Below are positions 41,162 through 51,060 of a stretch of DNA of 64,000 nt, one piece after another (the stretch's first letter is position 1; each line of letters opens with the position of its first letter). A model generated the notes under the pieces. That model was not told where the DNA came from, did no database searches, and saw only the letters and a program-made list of their open reading frames with translations. Source of the DNA: Streptomyces venezuelae (lineage in GTDB: Bacteria; Actinomycetota; Actinomycetes; Streptomycetales; Streptomycetaceae); NCBI RefSeq assembly GCF_008642295.1, contig NZ_CP029190.1:1302001-1366000 (forward strand), read 5' to 3'. A program made the position numbers and the translations under genes.

Positions 41162-41905
41162 TCAGTGCTTGAGGATCTTGGAGAGGAAGTCCCTGGCCCG
41201 GTCGCTCTCGGGAGCGGTGAAGAACTGCTCCGGGGTCCGGTCCTCGACGATCCTGCCATCGGCCATGAACACGACGCGGTTGGCGGCGGAGCGGGCGAAG
41301 CCCATCTCGTGGGTGACCACGACCATGGTCATCCCGTCCCGGGCGAGCTGCTGCATGACCTCCAGCACCTCGTTGATCATCTCCGGGTCCAGGGCGGAGG
41401 TGGGCTCGTCGAAGAGGAGGGCCTTGGGGTCCATGGCGAGGGCCCGGGCGATGGCCACCCGCTGCTGCTGGCCGCCGGAGAGCTGGGCCGGGTACTTCTC
41501 CGCCTGGGAGGCGAGGCCGACCCGGTCCAGGAGTTCCCGGGAGCGCTTGTCGGCCTCGTCCCGCTTCCGTTTGCGGACCTTGACCTGGGCCAGGGAGACA
41601 TTGGCGAGGACGGTCTTGTGGGCGAAGAGGTTGAAGGACTGGAAGACCATGCCAACCTCGGCGCGCAGTGCCGCCAGCTCCTTGCCCTCGTCGGGCAGGG
41701 GCTGTCCGTCCAGGCGGATGGTGCCGGACTCGATGGTCTCCAGCCGGTTGATGGTCCGGCAGAGGGTGGATTTCCCGGAGCCGGAGGGGCCGATGATCAC
41801 CACCACCTCCCCGCGGCCGACGGTGAGGTTGATGTCTTGGAGGACGTGCAGTTGCCCGTAGTACTTGTTGACGTCCCGCAGCTCGATCAACGGATCGACG
41901 GCCAT
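41162..41905 (-). CDS. gluA: Glutamate-type ABC transporter ATP-binding protein (GluA)
   Basis: 247-residue ATPase. Walker A GPSGSGKSTL, Q-loop VGMVFQSFNLFAHKTVLANV, signature LSGGQQQRVAIARAL, Walker B ALLFDEPTSALDPEM, H-loop VVVTHEMGFARS are all classic for polar amino acid importers. ATG 41905 is chosen, with GTGGGG upstream; a GTG 12 bases earlier is less likely. First gene of gluABCD. An upstream inverted repeat at 41927-41980 may control it. AfsQ1 controls glutamate-linked genes in S. coelicolor, but a link to the AfsQ-like pair here is only inference. Confidence 0.95.
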   Translation of the reverse strand: MAVDPLIELRDVNKYYGQLHVLQDINLTVGRGEVVVIIGPSGSGKSTLCRTINRLETIESGTIRLDGQPLPDEGKELAALRAEVGMVFQSFNLFAHKTVLANVSLAQVKVRKRKRDEADKRSRELLDRVGLASQAEKYPAQLSGGQQQRVAIARALAMDPKALLFDEPTSALDPEMINEVLEVMQQLARDGMTMVVVTHEMGFARSAANRVVFMADGRIVEDRTPEQFFTAPESDRARDFLSKILKH

Positions 41906-41917
41906 ACGCTGCCCCAC

Positions 41918-42004
41918 TTTTTGGCTGTGTCGAGGTCAGCGCAAACTATCCAGTCGGGGAAGGGCACTTCACCTCGACACGCGTAAATGGGGCATAAAGC
42001 CAAA
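41918..42004 (-). promoter_or_regulatory. Nested inverted repeats upstream of gluA
   Basis: GTGTCGAGGT (41927-41936) and its exact complement ACCTCGACAC (41971-41980) are 34 bases apart; outside them TTTGGC (41920-41925) and GCCAAA (41999-42004) also match. Between the inner arms the minus strand contains GGATAGTTT, a possible -10. The pair could be a two-site operator looping over the promoter. Confidence 0.6.
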
Positions 42005-42057
42005 TGTCCCCCGTTCGAGGGATGATCGGCCCCCGGCCGCGATCCGCCGGACACCCT

Positions 42058-42498
42058 TTAGATCTCGGAAGCCTCGGCATAGGCCTGGCAGAGCTCCGGG
42101 GAGCCGGTCATGGCCCAGGCGACCCCCGACTCGACCACGTTCAGCTCACGGCCCGAGGCCAGCCGGATCACCGGCTGGCCATTGGGCCACACCTGCCAGC
42201 CGGACCCGGGCACGGTCCGGATGATCACCGTGCCCAGATAGAAGCCGGCGTCGTTGCCCAGCCACGGCGTGATCTCCGGGTCCCGGCGCCAGCGCGGCAT
42301 CATCTGGTCCAGGGCCTCCAACGAGGCCGGGCTCTCGTCGAGTTCCAGCCCGCCCGCTCTCGCCTGGACGCGCAGCATCTCGCACTCGGAGAACATCTCG
42401 GTGACGCCCTCGGGGTCGTCGGCGAGCGCCGAGGCCAGCGCCGCACCCTGTCCGGTCTCGTGCCGATTCAGCCAGTTGTCCAGGAAAGGGATGTTCAT
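42058..42498 (-). CDS. DUF6278-like conserved protein
   Basis: 146 residues resembling the actinobacterial DUF6278 family, which has no known role. It starts MNIPFLDNWLNRHETGQGAA, then ALADDPEGVTEMFSECEMLR, a helix-rich half, and a beta-rich half with PWLGNDAGFYLGTVIIRTVP, VWPNGQPVIRLASGRELNVV. The split resembles a small compact domain; no catalytic motif stands out and there is no signal peptide. ATG 42498 is backed by GGAGAG. It is 16 bp downstream of the exonuclease III gene on the same strand, so the two are likely co-transcribed. Confidence 0.78.
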   Translation of the reverse strand: MNIPFLDNWLNRHETGQGAALASALADDPEGVTEMFSECEMLRVQARAGGLELDESPASLEALDQMMPRWRRDPEITPWLGNDAGFYLGTVIIRTVPGSGWQVWPNGQPVIRLASGRELNVVESGVAWAMTGSPELCQAYAEASEI

Positions 42499-42514
42499 AC
42501 TCTCCAGCGTCGCA

Positions 42515-43294
42515 CTAGACGTCGAGATCGACAATGACCGGCGCGTGGTCCGAAGCACCCTTGCCCTTGCGCTCCTCGCGGTCGACATAGGCGTCCTTGA
42601 CGGCCTTCGCGAAGGCCGCATTGCCGTAGACCAGGTCGATGCGCATGCCCCGGTTCTTGGGGAAGGCGAGCTGGCGGTAGTCCCAGTAGGTGTACGGCCG
42701 GTCGTACTTGAGGGCGCGCGGCAGGATGTCCGAGAGCCCGGCGGCACGCAAGGCCTCCAGGGCGGCCCGCTCGGCCGGGGTGACATGCGTCAGGCCCTCG
42801 AAGACCGCCGGGTCGAAGACGTCCTCGTCGGTCGGGGCCACGTTGAAATCGCCGAGCACCGCGAACGGGCGCGGGCCGGCGGCGTCTTCCGCGACCGCGT
42901 CGCGCAGGGCGCGGAACCACTCCAGCTTGTAGCCGTAGTGGTCGTGCAGGACCTCGCGGCCGTTGGGCACGTACACCGACCACAGGCGTACTCCGCCGCA
43001 GGTCGCGGAGATCGCGCGGGGCTCCTGCACGCCCTCGTACTCCGGGCCGCCGGTCAGGCCGGTGACCACGTCCTCCAGGCCGACCCGGGAGATCAGGGCG
43101 ACGCCGTTCCACCGGCCGGTGGCGTGGACGGCCGACTCGTACCCCAGCTCGCGCAGCGCGTCGGCCGGGAACTGCTCGGCCGCGCACTTGGTCTCCTGGA
43201 TGCAGAGCACATCGGTGCCGGAGGACTCCAGCCAGGCCAGCAGCCGGGGCAGCCGGGCGGTGATCGAGTTGACGTTGAACGTGGCGATACGCAT
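42515..43294 (-). CDS. xth: Exodeoxyribonuclease III
   Basis: 259-residue AP endonuclease/3'-5' exonuclease of base excision repair. The endonuclease/exonuclease/phosphatase fold shows MRIATFNVNSITARLPRLLA, LCIQETKCAAEQFP (metal Glu), YVPNGREV, VLGDFNVAPTDEDVFDP, the Tyr/Asp loop WDYRQLAFPKNRGMRIDLV, and the closing GASDHAPVIVDL with the catalytic His. ATG 43294 starts right at the first strand; earlier codons carry no similarity. Upstream (31 bp) is the MBL hydrolase on the same strand. Confidence 0.96.
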   Translation of the reverse strand: MRIATFNVNSITARLPRLLAWLESSGTDVLCIQETKCAAEQFPADALRELGYESAVHATGRWNGVALISRVGLEDVVTGLTGGPEYEGVQEPRAISATCGGVRLWSVYVPNGREVLHDHYGYKLEWFRALRDAVAEDAAGPRPFAVLGDFNVAPTDEDVFDPAVFEGLTHVTPAERAALEALRAAGLSDILPRALKYDRPYTYWDYRQLAFPKNRGMRIDLVYGNAAFAKAVKDAYVDREERKGKGASDHAPVIVDLDV

Positions 43295-43324
43295 GCCAAC
43301 CAACCTACCGCCCGGCACCGACAG

Positions 43325-43957
43325 CTACCGGGTGGCGCTCTCTCCGGCGGTCATCCGGGTGTGCGGGGCGCCGCCCAGGCCGGCCAGGGCGGAGTCGTAG
43401 ACCGGCCGGGCGATGTCGGAGAGGTAGGCGTCGTGGATGTCGATCGCCACCCCCGGCTTGACCTCGCGTACGTAGTCGATCACCTCGGAGATCTTGCTCC
43501 AGGGCGCGTGCACGGGGAGCATCAGCGTCTCCACCGGGGTGCCGGGCACGGTCAGCGCGTCCCCGGGGTGGAAGAGGGAACCCTCCACCAGGTAACCGAC
43601 GTTGGTGATCCGCGGGAGGTCGGGGTGGATCACGGCGTGCAGTTCGCCGTGCACCTGGACCTCGAAGCCGGCCGCGGTGAAGGTGTCGCCGTGGCCGACC
43701 GTGTGCACCCGCCCCGGATAAGCCCCGGCCAGCCGGTCCGCGACGCTGCGCAGGGTCCACAGCTCGGCGCCCGGGCGGGCGTCGAGGGCGGCCCGCAGCC
43801 GGCCCTCGTCGAAGTGATCGGGGTGCTCGTGGGTGACCAGCAGGGCATCGGCCCCCAGGCCCGCGTCGGGCTCGCTGAAGGCACCCGGGTCGATGACGAG
43901 CACGCGCCCGTCCTTCTCCAACTGGACGCAGGAGTGCAGCTTCTTGGTCAGCTTCAT
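43325..43957 (-). CDS. MBL-fold metallohydrolase
   Basis: 210-residue metallo-beta-lactamase fold similar to UlaG/YtnP-like or metal-dependent hydrolases of the lactonase type. The metal motif is HEHPDHFDEGRL (HxHxDH-like, here THEHPDHF) and later HGELHAVIHPDLP, LFHPGDALT and VAIDIHDAYLSD supply the remaining ligands. The N-terminus KLTKKLHSCVQLEKDGRVLV is characteristic of this small group. Substrate unknown. ATG 43957. It precedes exonuclease III by 30 bp on the same strand, which might mean a repair-linked operon, but the family gives no support for it. Confidence 0.87.
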   Translation of the reverse strand: MKLTKKLHSCVQLEKDGRVLVIDPGAFSEPDAGLGADALLVTHEHPDHFDEGRLRAALDARPGAELWTLRSVADRLAGAYPGRVHTVGHGDTFTAAGFEVQVHGELHAVIHPDLPRITNVGYLVEGSLFHPGDALTVPGTPVETLMLPVHAPWSKISEVIDYVREVKPGVAIDIHDAYLSDIARPVYDSALAGLGGAPHTRMTAGESATR

Positions 43958-43986
43958 GATCCCCAGGGTAGGGGCCGGAGCCTGCG

Positions 43987-44586
43987 CTAGGGGGTGGCTG
44001 TGGATACCACGTAGACCCGGGGCTTTTCCGGGTCGGTCAGGTCGACCGTGATGTCCTGGGTGGGGCGCGGGTCCTGCTGGTCGTGGGTGGTGCCGAACCA
44101 GTGCTGCTCCGGGGCCCAGCTCCAGCCCGCCACGTGGGCGTCGCGCTCCCCGATGGAGACGCCGGGGGTGAGGGCGTCCCGGCTGGTGCCGATGGCCTTC
44201 AGGAAGAAGTCCAGGTCCACCGGGTTGGTGGTGAACTGCACGTACAGCCGGCTGGTACGCCAGTTGTTGGTCTCGTAGAAGCCGACGCCGGTGGACCAGT
44301 CCGGGACCGGTACCTCGTAGATGCTGCGCTGGACCCGGGAGGGCCAGCCGGAGCGCACCTGGTCGGCGGCTGCCTTGGCGGCCTTGACCCGCCCGCTGCT
44401 GCGGCTCTGCTCGGCGGAGACCGCCAGGTAGCCGGCGGGAATCCCGATCAGCAGCACGATGATGATCGCGGTGAGCCAGCGGCGCCGGACCGTGTGCCGG
44501 CGGTCCTCGGCCGGCTGTACAGGGCCGGGGCTACCCTCGTCGGAGGCGGGTGCCTGGCGCGGCAGGGTGGTGGGGGGCGGGGTCAC
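43987..44586 (-). CDS. Single-TM membrane protein, unknown function
   Basis: 199 residues. Pro-rich N-terminus, basic stop (HTVRRRWL), one TM helix about 38-58 (TAIIIVLLIGIPAGYLAVSA), and a 140-residue C-terminal domain expected outside. The latter has aromatic-rich strands (PDWSTGVGFYETNNWRTSRL; LYVQFTTNPVDLDFFLKAIG; AHVAGWSWAPEQHWFGTTHD) and no known catalytic signature. GTG 44586 overlaps the ROK kinase stop (GTGA), making it the last gene of the sugar-transport operon. It might be a small sensor or a transporter accessory. Not recognised. Confidence 0.75.
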   Translation of the reverse strand: MTPPPTTLPRQAPASDEGSPGPVQPAEDRRHTVRRRWLTAIIIVLLIGIPAGYLAVSAEQSRSSGRVKAAKAAADQVRSGWPSRVQRSIYEVPVPDWSTGVGFYETNNWRTSRLYVQFTTNPVDLDFFLKAIGTSRDALTPGVSIGERDAHVAGWSWAPEQHWFGTTHDQQDPRPTQDITVDLTDPEKPRVYVVSTATP

Positions 44587-45742
44587 TGCGGTTCCTGTTC
44601 CTCGGGCCCGGGTGCACCGCGCAGGCCCAGGTAGCGTTCGTAGCGTTCGTACCGCTCGACCCGGCGGCGGTTGGCCCGGCGGAACCGGCGGGCGACCAGG
44701 CGGGCCAGGTCGGCGGCGCCGACCATACCGGCTTCGGGGCCGAGCTGGGCCTTGGCGATCCGGGCCTCGGGCCGGTACCCGCGGCCCGTCAGGTGGCGCC
44801 GGAAGGCGTCCCGGGCGGGACCGATGAGCAGGTCGTCCGCGGCGCTGACGCCACCGCCGATGACAAAGCAGGACGGGTCGAGGGCGGCGGCCAGGTTGGC
44901 GATGCCGACGCCGAGCCACTGCCCGATGTCCTGGAGCAGCTCGATGCACATGGCATCGCCCTCGCGGGCCAGCTCGGTGATGAGCGGCCCGGTGATCTCG
45001 GGGACGTTCCCGCCGACCCGGGCGATGATGTTGTACGCGACCGGGGAGTCGGCGGCGGCCAGCTCGCGGGCCTCGCGGACCAGGGCGTTGCCGGAGCTGT
45101 ACTGCTCCCAGCAGCCGCGGTTGCCACAGGGGCAGCGGTGCCCGCCGGGCACCACCTGCATATGGCCGAACTCGCCGGCCACCCCGAACTTTCCCCGCTT
45201 GACCTGGCCGCCCTCCAGGATGGCGCCGCCGATGCCGGTGCCCAGGGTGATCATGACGAGGTGGTCCTCGCCGCGTCCGGCGCCGAACCGCCATTCCGCC
45301 CACGCCGCGGTGTTGGCGTCGTTGTCCACCATCACCGGGACGGCCAGCCGGGACTGCAGGGCGTCCCGGAGCGGCTCGTCGCGCCAGGCCAGGTGGGGGG
45401 CGAACAGCACCCGGGAGCGGTTGGCGTCCACCCAGCCGGCCGCACCGATGCCCACCGCGTGCACGTCGTGCCGGTCGGAGAGGTCCAGCACCAGCTCGGT
45501 GATGGTGTCCTCGACCACCTTGGGACTCTTGGACTTGTCCGGGGTCTCGGTGCGGATCTTCTCCAGGATCACGCCGTCGGCGTCCACGACGCCCGCCATC
45601 ACCTTGGTGCCGCCGATGTCGATGCCGACGGTCGGGACGCGGGGGGCGGTCAGGTGCGACCGGCGCTCACGGGTCCCGACGGTCCGCAGGACGGTGCCAC
45701 GCGCCGACCCGCGGTGGGCGAGCGTGAAGTCCCGGTACGTGC

Positions 45743-45746
<4 letters not shown>
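44583..45746 (-). CDS. ROK-family sugar kinase (glucokinase-like)
   Basis: 387 residues. ATP phosphate motif GIDIGGTKVMAGVVDADG, substrate loop VDNDANTAAWAEW, TLGTGIGGAILEGGQVKRGK and the ROK zinc-binding stretch GHRCPCGNRGCWEQYSSGNA. It phosphorylates a hexose such as glucose or N-acetylglucosamine on entry. A 38-residue N-terminal extension (LAHRGSARGTVLRTVGTRER) precedes the core and is rich in basic residues; it is not a winged helix, so this is a kinase rather than a NagC-type repressor. ATG 45746 overlaps the ATPase gene stop. Part of the operon binding protein-permease-ATPase-kinase-membrane protein. Confidence 0.93.
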
Positions 45747-46569
<823 letters not shown>

Positions 46570-46573
<4 letters not shown>

Positions 46574-47616
46574 TTGGCCTCCGCCCGCTTCCGCACCCAG
46601 GCGTTCAGCAGGGTGGCCAGGAGGAGCATCGCTCCGAGGAAGAATTTGAACCAGTCGGGGTTCCACTGCGCGTACACGATGCCGTTGCTGGTCATGCCGA
46701 AGATGAAGGCGCCGACGGCCGAGCCGATGGCGGAGCCGTAGCCGCCGGTCATCAGACAGCCGCCGATCACGGCCGCGATGATGTAGAGGAACTCGTTGCC
46801 CACGCCCTCGCCGGACTGGACCACGTCGTACGAGAACAGGATGTGCTGGCCGGAGATCCAGGCGCACAGGGCCACACCCATGTACAGCCCGATCCGGGTC
46901 CTGACCACCGGCACGCCGACCGCGCGGGCCGCCTCGGCGGCACCGCCCACCGCGAAGATCCAGTTACCGGCGCGGGTGCGCAGCAGGATCCAGGTGGCGA
47001 GGGCGACCAGCGCCAGCCACCACAGGACGGTGACCTTGAGGGTGACGTCGCCGATGGTCCACTGCGAGGCGAAGAGGGCCTTGGCGGAGGGGAAGCCCTC
47101 CATGTCGGCGATGGACTTGGTGGAGACCGAACCGCTGATCAGCTTGGTGAAGCCCAGGTTCAGGCCGGTCAGCATCAGGAAGGTGCCGAGGGTGATGATG
47201 AAGCTGGGCAGCTTGGTCCGGGTGAGCATGAACCCGTTGAAGAACCCGATCGCGAGGGTGACCAGCAGGGACACCCCGACGCCGACCCACACGTTGGCCG
47301 TCAGCTGGTAGCTGACCATCGAGCTGATCAGGGCCGAGCTGGTGACCATCACACCGGCCGACAGGTCGAACTCGCCGCCGATCATCAGCATCGCCACCGG
47401 CACCGCCATGATCCCGATGGTCGAGGCCGAGTACAGGATCGTGCTCAGGCTGGAGGCCTGGAGGAAGCTGGGGGCGGCAAAGGAGAAGAACACGAAGACG
47501 GCGACCGCGCCGACCACCGCGCCGAGCTCCGGGCGGCCCAGCAGACGCCGGACCAGGGAGACGTGCGCCAGGCGTTCGTCGCGGGCGGCGGGCGGCGGAG
47601 CGGTGGCGGTGCTCAT
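46570..47616 (-). CDS. Sugar ABC transporter permease (RbsC/XylH-like)
   Basis: 348-residue BPD_transp_2 permease with about ten helices: LGAVVGAVAVFVFFSFAAPS, MAVPVAMLMIGGEFDLSAGV (family hallmark IGGEFDLSAG), FFNGFMLTRTKLPSFIITLG, and IIAAVIGGCLMTGGYGSAIG. It imports a pentose or hexose with the adjoining binding protein. ATG 47616 overlaps the binding-protein stop (ATGA). Its stop overlaps the ATPase start. Nothing unusual. Confidence 0.93.
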
Positions 47617-48647
47617 CGGGTCACCCGCTTGATGTACTCCTCGAGCTCGGCCGCCTCGTCCTTGGTGACGATCTGCGGGCCGGTGAGCACCGGACGGCCG
47701 CCGCCCAGGGTGTTCGCGTTGTACTTGTAGAGCCAGAGCAGGTCCACGGCCTCGTAGCCCTGGAGGTAGGGCTGCTGGTCCACGGCGAAGCCGAGGGCGC
47801 CGGACTTCAGGTCCCGGGCCACGGACTCGTTGAGGTCGAAGGTGTCGATCTCGGCCTTGCTGCCGGCCGCATCCTTGGCCTTGACGGCCGTGGGCGCGAA
47901 GGGCGCGCCCAGGGTGAGGACCGCGTCCAGGTCCGGCTCGGCCTGCAGCTTGGCCTGGATGGCCGCCTGCACGGAGGGCATGTTGGTGCCCTCGACGTAC
48001 AGGTTCTCCATGGTGCCGCCGAAGGTCTTCTTCGCTCCGGCACAGCGCTGCTCGTGGCCCACGTTGCCCTGTTCGTGCAGGACGCAGACGGCCTTCTTGC
48101 GCCCGCGCTTGGTCAGCTCGGTGCCGACCGCCTCGCCGGCGATCTCCTCGTCCTGCCCGATGTGGGTGAGGGCGCCGTACTCCTTGGACTGGGCGGAACC
48201 GGAGTTCACGGTGATCACCGGGATGCCGGCCTTGGCCGCCTTGCCGAGGACGTCCTTGAGGGCCTCGGGCTTGGCCAGGCTGACGATGATGCCGTCGACC
48301 TTCTGGTCGATCGCGGCCTGCACGAACTGGGCCTGCTGCTGTGCCTGGTCGTCGTGCGAGTAGAGGAAGTTGATGTTGTCCTTGGCCGCGGCCTCCTTGG
48401 CGCCCTTCTGCACGATGTCCCAGAAGGTGTCGCCATCGCCCGCGTGGGTGACCATCGCGAAGGTCCAGCGCGGGGTGGACACGGCCGGCCGGCCCTGCGC
48501 CGCCGCCTTGGCCCGGTCTTCCGCCCGCTTGCCCCCGGTACTGCTGCAGCCGGCGAGGGAGGCCCCCAGTACCGCGGCGAGCACGGCGCCCACGACGCGT
48601 GCCCCTGTCCGAATCCTGGTCACGTCCCTGCGCCTGCCTTTCGCCAT
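47613..48647 (-). CDS. Sugar ABC transporter substrate-binding lipoprotein
   Basis: 344 residues with a lipoprotein signal (VGAVLAAVLGASLAGC, lipobox LAGC) and a PBP type I (peripla_BP_4) domain: FAMVTHAGDGDTFWDIVQKG, FLYSHDDQAQQQAQFVQAAI, DQKVDGIIVSLAKPEALKDV, AGIPVITVNSGSAQ. The two-lobe layout matches ribose/xylose/inositol binding proteins. First gene of the transport operon; starts at 48647 and 48665 are both weak, so the N-terminus is uncertain. The Gfo/Idh/MocA gene diverges 124 bp away, and a polyol or inositol-like sugar would fit that pairing. Confidence 0.92.
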   Translation of the reverse strand: MAKGRRRDVTRIRTGARVVGAVLAAVLGASLAGCSSTGGKRAEDRAKAAAQGRPAVSTPRWTFAMVTHAGDGDTFWDIVQKGAKEAAAKDNINFLYSHDDQAQQQAQFVQAAIDQKVDGIIVSLAKPEALKDVLGKAAKAGIPVITVNSGSAQSKEYGALTHIGQDEEIAGEAVGTELTKRGRKKAVCVLHEQGNVGHEQRCAGAKKTFGGTMENLYVEGTNMPSVQAAIQAKLQAEPDLDAVLTLGAPFAPTAVKAKDAAGSKAEIDTFDLNESVARDLKSGALGFAVDQQPYLQGYEAVDLLWLYKYNANTLGGGRPVLTGPQIVTKDEAAELEEYIKRVTR

Positions 48648-48771
48648 CACTTCACTGCCGGTCATCGAAGCCGGTCATTCCGGTGTCAGCCGCCCAGTAT
48701 CCGCCACAGTGGATGATGAAGGGCCATCGGGGCAGATTGACAGCCGACCCGCTCGGGTTCAGGTTGAGTGC

Positions 48772-49776
48772 ATGCGCATCGGGATCGTGGGAACCGGCCG
48801 GATCGGCTCGTTCCATGCGGCGGCGCTCAGCCGGCACCCGGAGGCGGGGTCGTTGCTGCTCGCCGACGCCGATCCGGCGCGGGCGGCTCGGGTGGCCACC
48901 CGGCTGGGGGCCACGGCCGCGCCGGGTGTCGACGAGGTGTTCCGGTGGGGTGTGGACGCCCTGGTGGTGGCCTGTTCCACGGCCGGCCATCCGGAGCTGG
49001 TGATCCGGGCCGTACGGGCCGGGCTGCCGGTGTTCTGCGAGAAGCCGGTGGCCCCGGACCTGCCCGGCACCCTGACGGTGCTGCGCGAGGTGGCCGCCGC
49101 CGGCGGGGTGCTCCAGCTGGGCTTTATGCGCCGCTTCGACGCGGGCTACCTGACCGCGCGGGAGCTGGTCCGCTCCGGGGCGCTGGGACGGCTGCACACC
49201 GTACGGACGATGACCGCCGACCCGGCCCCGCCGCCGGCCGGATATCTGGAGACCTCGGGGGGCCTGTACCGGGACTGCCTGGTGCACGACTTCGACATGG
49301 TGCGCTGGGTGACCGGGCAGGAGGTGACGGAGGTGTACGCGGCCGGCTCGGACGCGGGGCCGGCGCAGTTCCGGGCGGCCGGGGACGTGGACACGGCCGC
49401 CGCCGTACTGACCCTGGCCGACGGGGCGCTGGCCACCTGTACGGGCACCCGCTGCAACGGCGCCGGGTACGACGTGCGAATGGAGCTGGCCGGGGAGCTG
49501 GACCAGGTGTCCGCCGGGCTGGACGACCGTACGCCGATCGCCTCGACCGAGCCGCACGGCCCGCCGCCGGCGAGCAAGCCGTGGACCGGGTTCCTGGAGC
49601 GGTTCGGTCCGGCGTACGAGGCCGAGCTGGCGGCCTTCGTCCGGCTGGTCCGCGGCGAGGGCAACAACCCGTGCGACGGCCGGCAGGGACTGGCCGCGCT
49701 GCGGGTCGCGGAGGCCTGCGAGACCTCGCGGCGGGAGCGGCGGCCGGTGTACCTGGCGGAGCTGCCGGACCTCTGA
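48772..49776 (+). CDS. Gfo/Idh/MocA-family NAD(P)-dependent oxidoreductase
   Basis: 334 residues. N-terminal Rossmann fold MRIGIVGTGRIGSFHAAALS, LLLADADPARAARVATRLGA, then the conserved FCEKPVAPDL (EKP) with catalytic Lys, and a C-terminal sheet with YRDCLVHDFDMVRWVTGQEV carrying the usual Asp/His pair. The family oxidises polyols such as myo-inositol or sugars. It is divergent from the sugar importer, so the imported sugar may be its substrate. ATG 48772 has an AGG-like site (AGGTTGAG). Confidence 0.92.
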   Translation: MRIGIVGTGRIGSFHAAALSRHPEAGSLLLADADPARAARVATRLGATAAPGVDEVFRWGVDALVVACSTAGHPELVIRAVRAGLPVFCEKPVAPDLPGTLTVLREVAAAGGVLQLGFMRRFDAGYLTARELVRSGALGRLHTVRTMTADPAPPPAGYLETSGGLYRDCLVHDFDMVRWVTGQEVTEVYAAGSDAGPAQFRAAGDVDTAAAVLTLADGALATCTGTRCNGAGYDVRMELAGELDQVSAGLDDRTPIASTEPHGPPPASKPWTGFLERFGPAYEAELAAFVRLVRGEGNNPCDGRQGLAALRVAEACETSRRERRPVYLAELPDL

Positions 49777-49797
49777 CGGCGGTGCGGCCATCGGCGG

Positions 49798-50985
49798 CTA
49801 CCAGCGGACCGGGAGCTTCACGACCCCGCGCATCAGGGTGCCGCTGATCCAGTCCCGCGGTCCGGCCGCGGGGTCCTCGGCGAGCCCGGGGAAGCGTTCG
49901 AGCAGGGACCGGACGGCGATGGCGCCCTCGATCCGGGCCAGCGGGGCGCCGATGCAGTAGTGGATGCCGTGGCCGAAGGCGAGGTGTCCCTGGGGGCCCC
50001 GGCGGATGTCGAAGGTGTCGGGTTCCGGGAACCGGGCCGGGTCGCGGTCGGCTCCGGCGAGGCAGACCAGCACGGATCCGCCGGCCGGGATGAGGGTGCC
50101 GCCGACCTCGAGGGGTTCGCGGGCCCAGCGGAAGGTGGCGTTCTCCACCGGGCCGTCGTAGCGGAGCATCTCCTCCACCGCACCGTCCAGCAGCCCGTCG
50201 AAGTCGGCGCGCAGGGCGGCCAGCTGTGCGGGGTGCGCGAGCAGGGCCCGTATCCCGTTCCCGATCAGGTTGACGGTGGTTTCGTGGCCGGCCACCAGCA
50301 GCAGGAAGGCCATCCCGATCAACTCGTCGGAGGTGAGCCGGTCGCCGTCCTCGTCCCGGGTCCTGATCAGGGCGCTGAGCAGGTCCTCGCCGGGGTCCTC
50401 GGCCTTGGCGGCGATCAGGTCGGCGAGATAGCCGGACAGCTCGGCCAGCGCGAGGTTGTCGGGGACGCCGGCCGGGGGCGCCACGATCTCCTGGGACCAG
50501 TACCGGAAGCGGGCGCGGTCCAGGTCGGGGACGCCGAGCAGTTCGCAGATGACGGTCATGGGAAGGGGGAAGGCGAGCGCCGCGATCAGGTCGGCGGTCC
50601 GGCCGGGCCGGGCGGCCATGGCGTCCAGGAGCTCGTCGGTGACCTGCTGGACCCGGGGGCGCAGGGCCTCCATGCGCCGGGCGGTGAAGGCGCGGACCAC
50701 GAGCTTGCGGAGCCGGGTGTGGTGCGGTGGGTCCGCTTCGAGCATGTTGGCGTTGGCGGCGGTGACCTTCAGGTCCTCCCAGTGCCCGGAGTCCTGCCAG
50801 TTCTTGGACAGGGCGGGGTGGTTGAGGGCGTACCGGGCCTCGTCGTGGCCGACGATCAGCCACGCCTCCTGGCCTTCGGTGACCGTGACCCGGTGGACGG
50901 GTCCGTCCTCGCGCAGCCGGGCGTAGTACGGATAGGGGTCGGCGTTGAAGTCATCGCCGAATCCGGTGAAGTCCGCGACGGGCAT
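49798..50985 (-). CDS. Cytochrome P450 (CYP107-like)
   Basis: 395 residues. I-helix AGHETT at 232-237, ExxR in EEMLRYDGPV, haem loop FGHGIHYCIG at 337-346 with Cys344, all of the bacterial secondary-metabolite type. The C-helix ADPPHHTRLRKLVVRAFT and the segment NMLEADPPHHTRLR support the CYP107/CYP105 group. Substrate unknown; no ferredoxin and no biosynthetic cluster is adjacent. It contrasts with the CYP124-like gene at 28.5 kb. ATG 50985 is used. The minisatellite at 51061-51195 lies upstream of it. Confidence 0.93.
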   Translation of the reverse strand: MPVADFTGFGDDFNADPYPYYARLREDGPVHRVTVTEGQEAWLIVGHDEARYALNHPALSKNWQDSGHWEDLKVTAANANMLEADPPHHTRLRKLVVRAFTARRMEALRPRVQQVTDELLDAMAARPGRTADLIAALAFPLPMTVICELLGVPDLDRARFRYWSQEIVAPPAGVPDNLALAELSGYLADLIAAKAEDPGEDLLSALIRTRDEDGDRLTSDELIGMAFLLLVAGHETTVNLIGNGIRALLAHPAQLAALRADFDGLLDGAVEEMLRYDGPVENATFRWAREPLEVGGTLIPAGGSVLVCLAGADRDPARFPEPDTFDIRRGPQGHLAFGHGIHYCIGAPLARIEGAIAVRSLLERFPGLAEDPAAGPRDWISGTLMRGVVKLPVRW

Positions 50986-51060
50986 TGGCCCACAGTACGG
51001 CGGCCCGCCGGTTCCGCGGCCTCGATTTCCGGCCATGGTCCGGCGACTGCGGGCAGGTTT

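Noticed and set aside
49798..50985. P450 as part of the sugar operon
   Set aside because: It is convergent with the Gfo/Idh/MocA gene and there is no coupling or shared strand with the transport operon.
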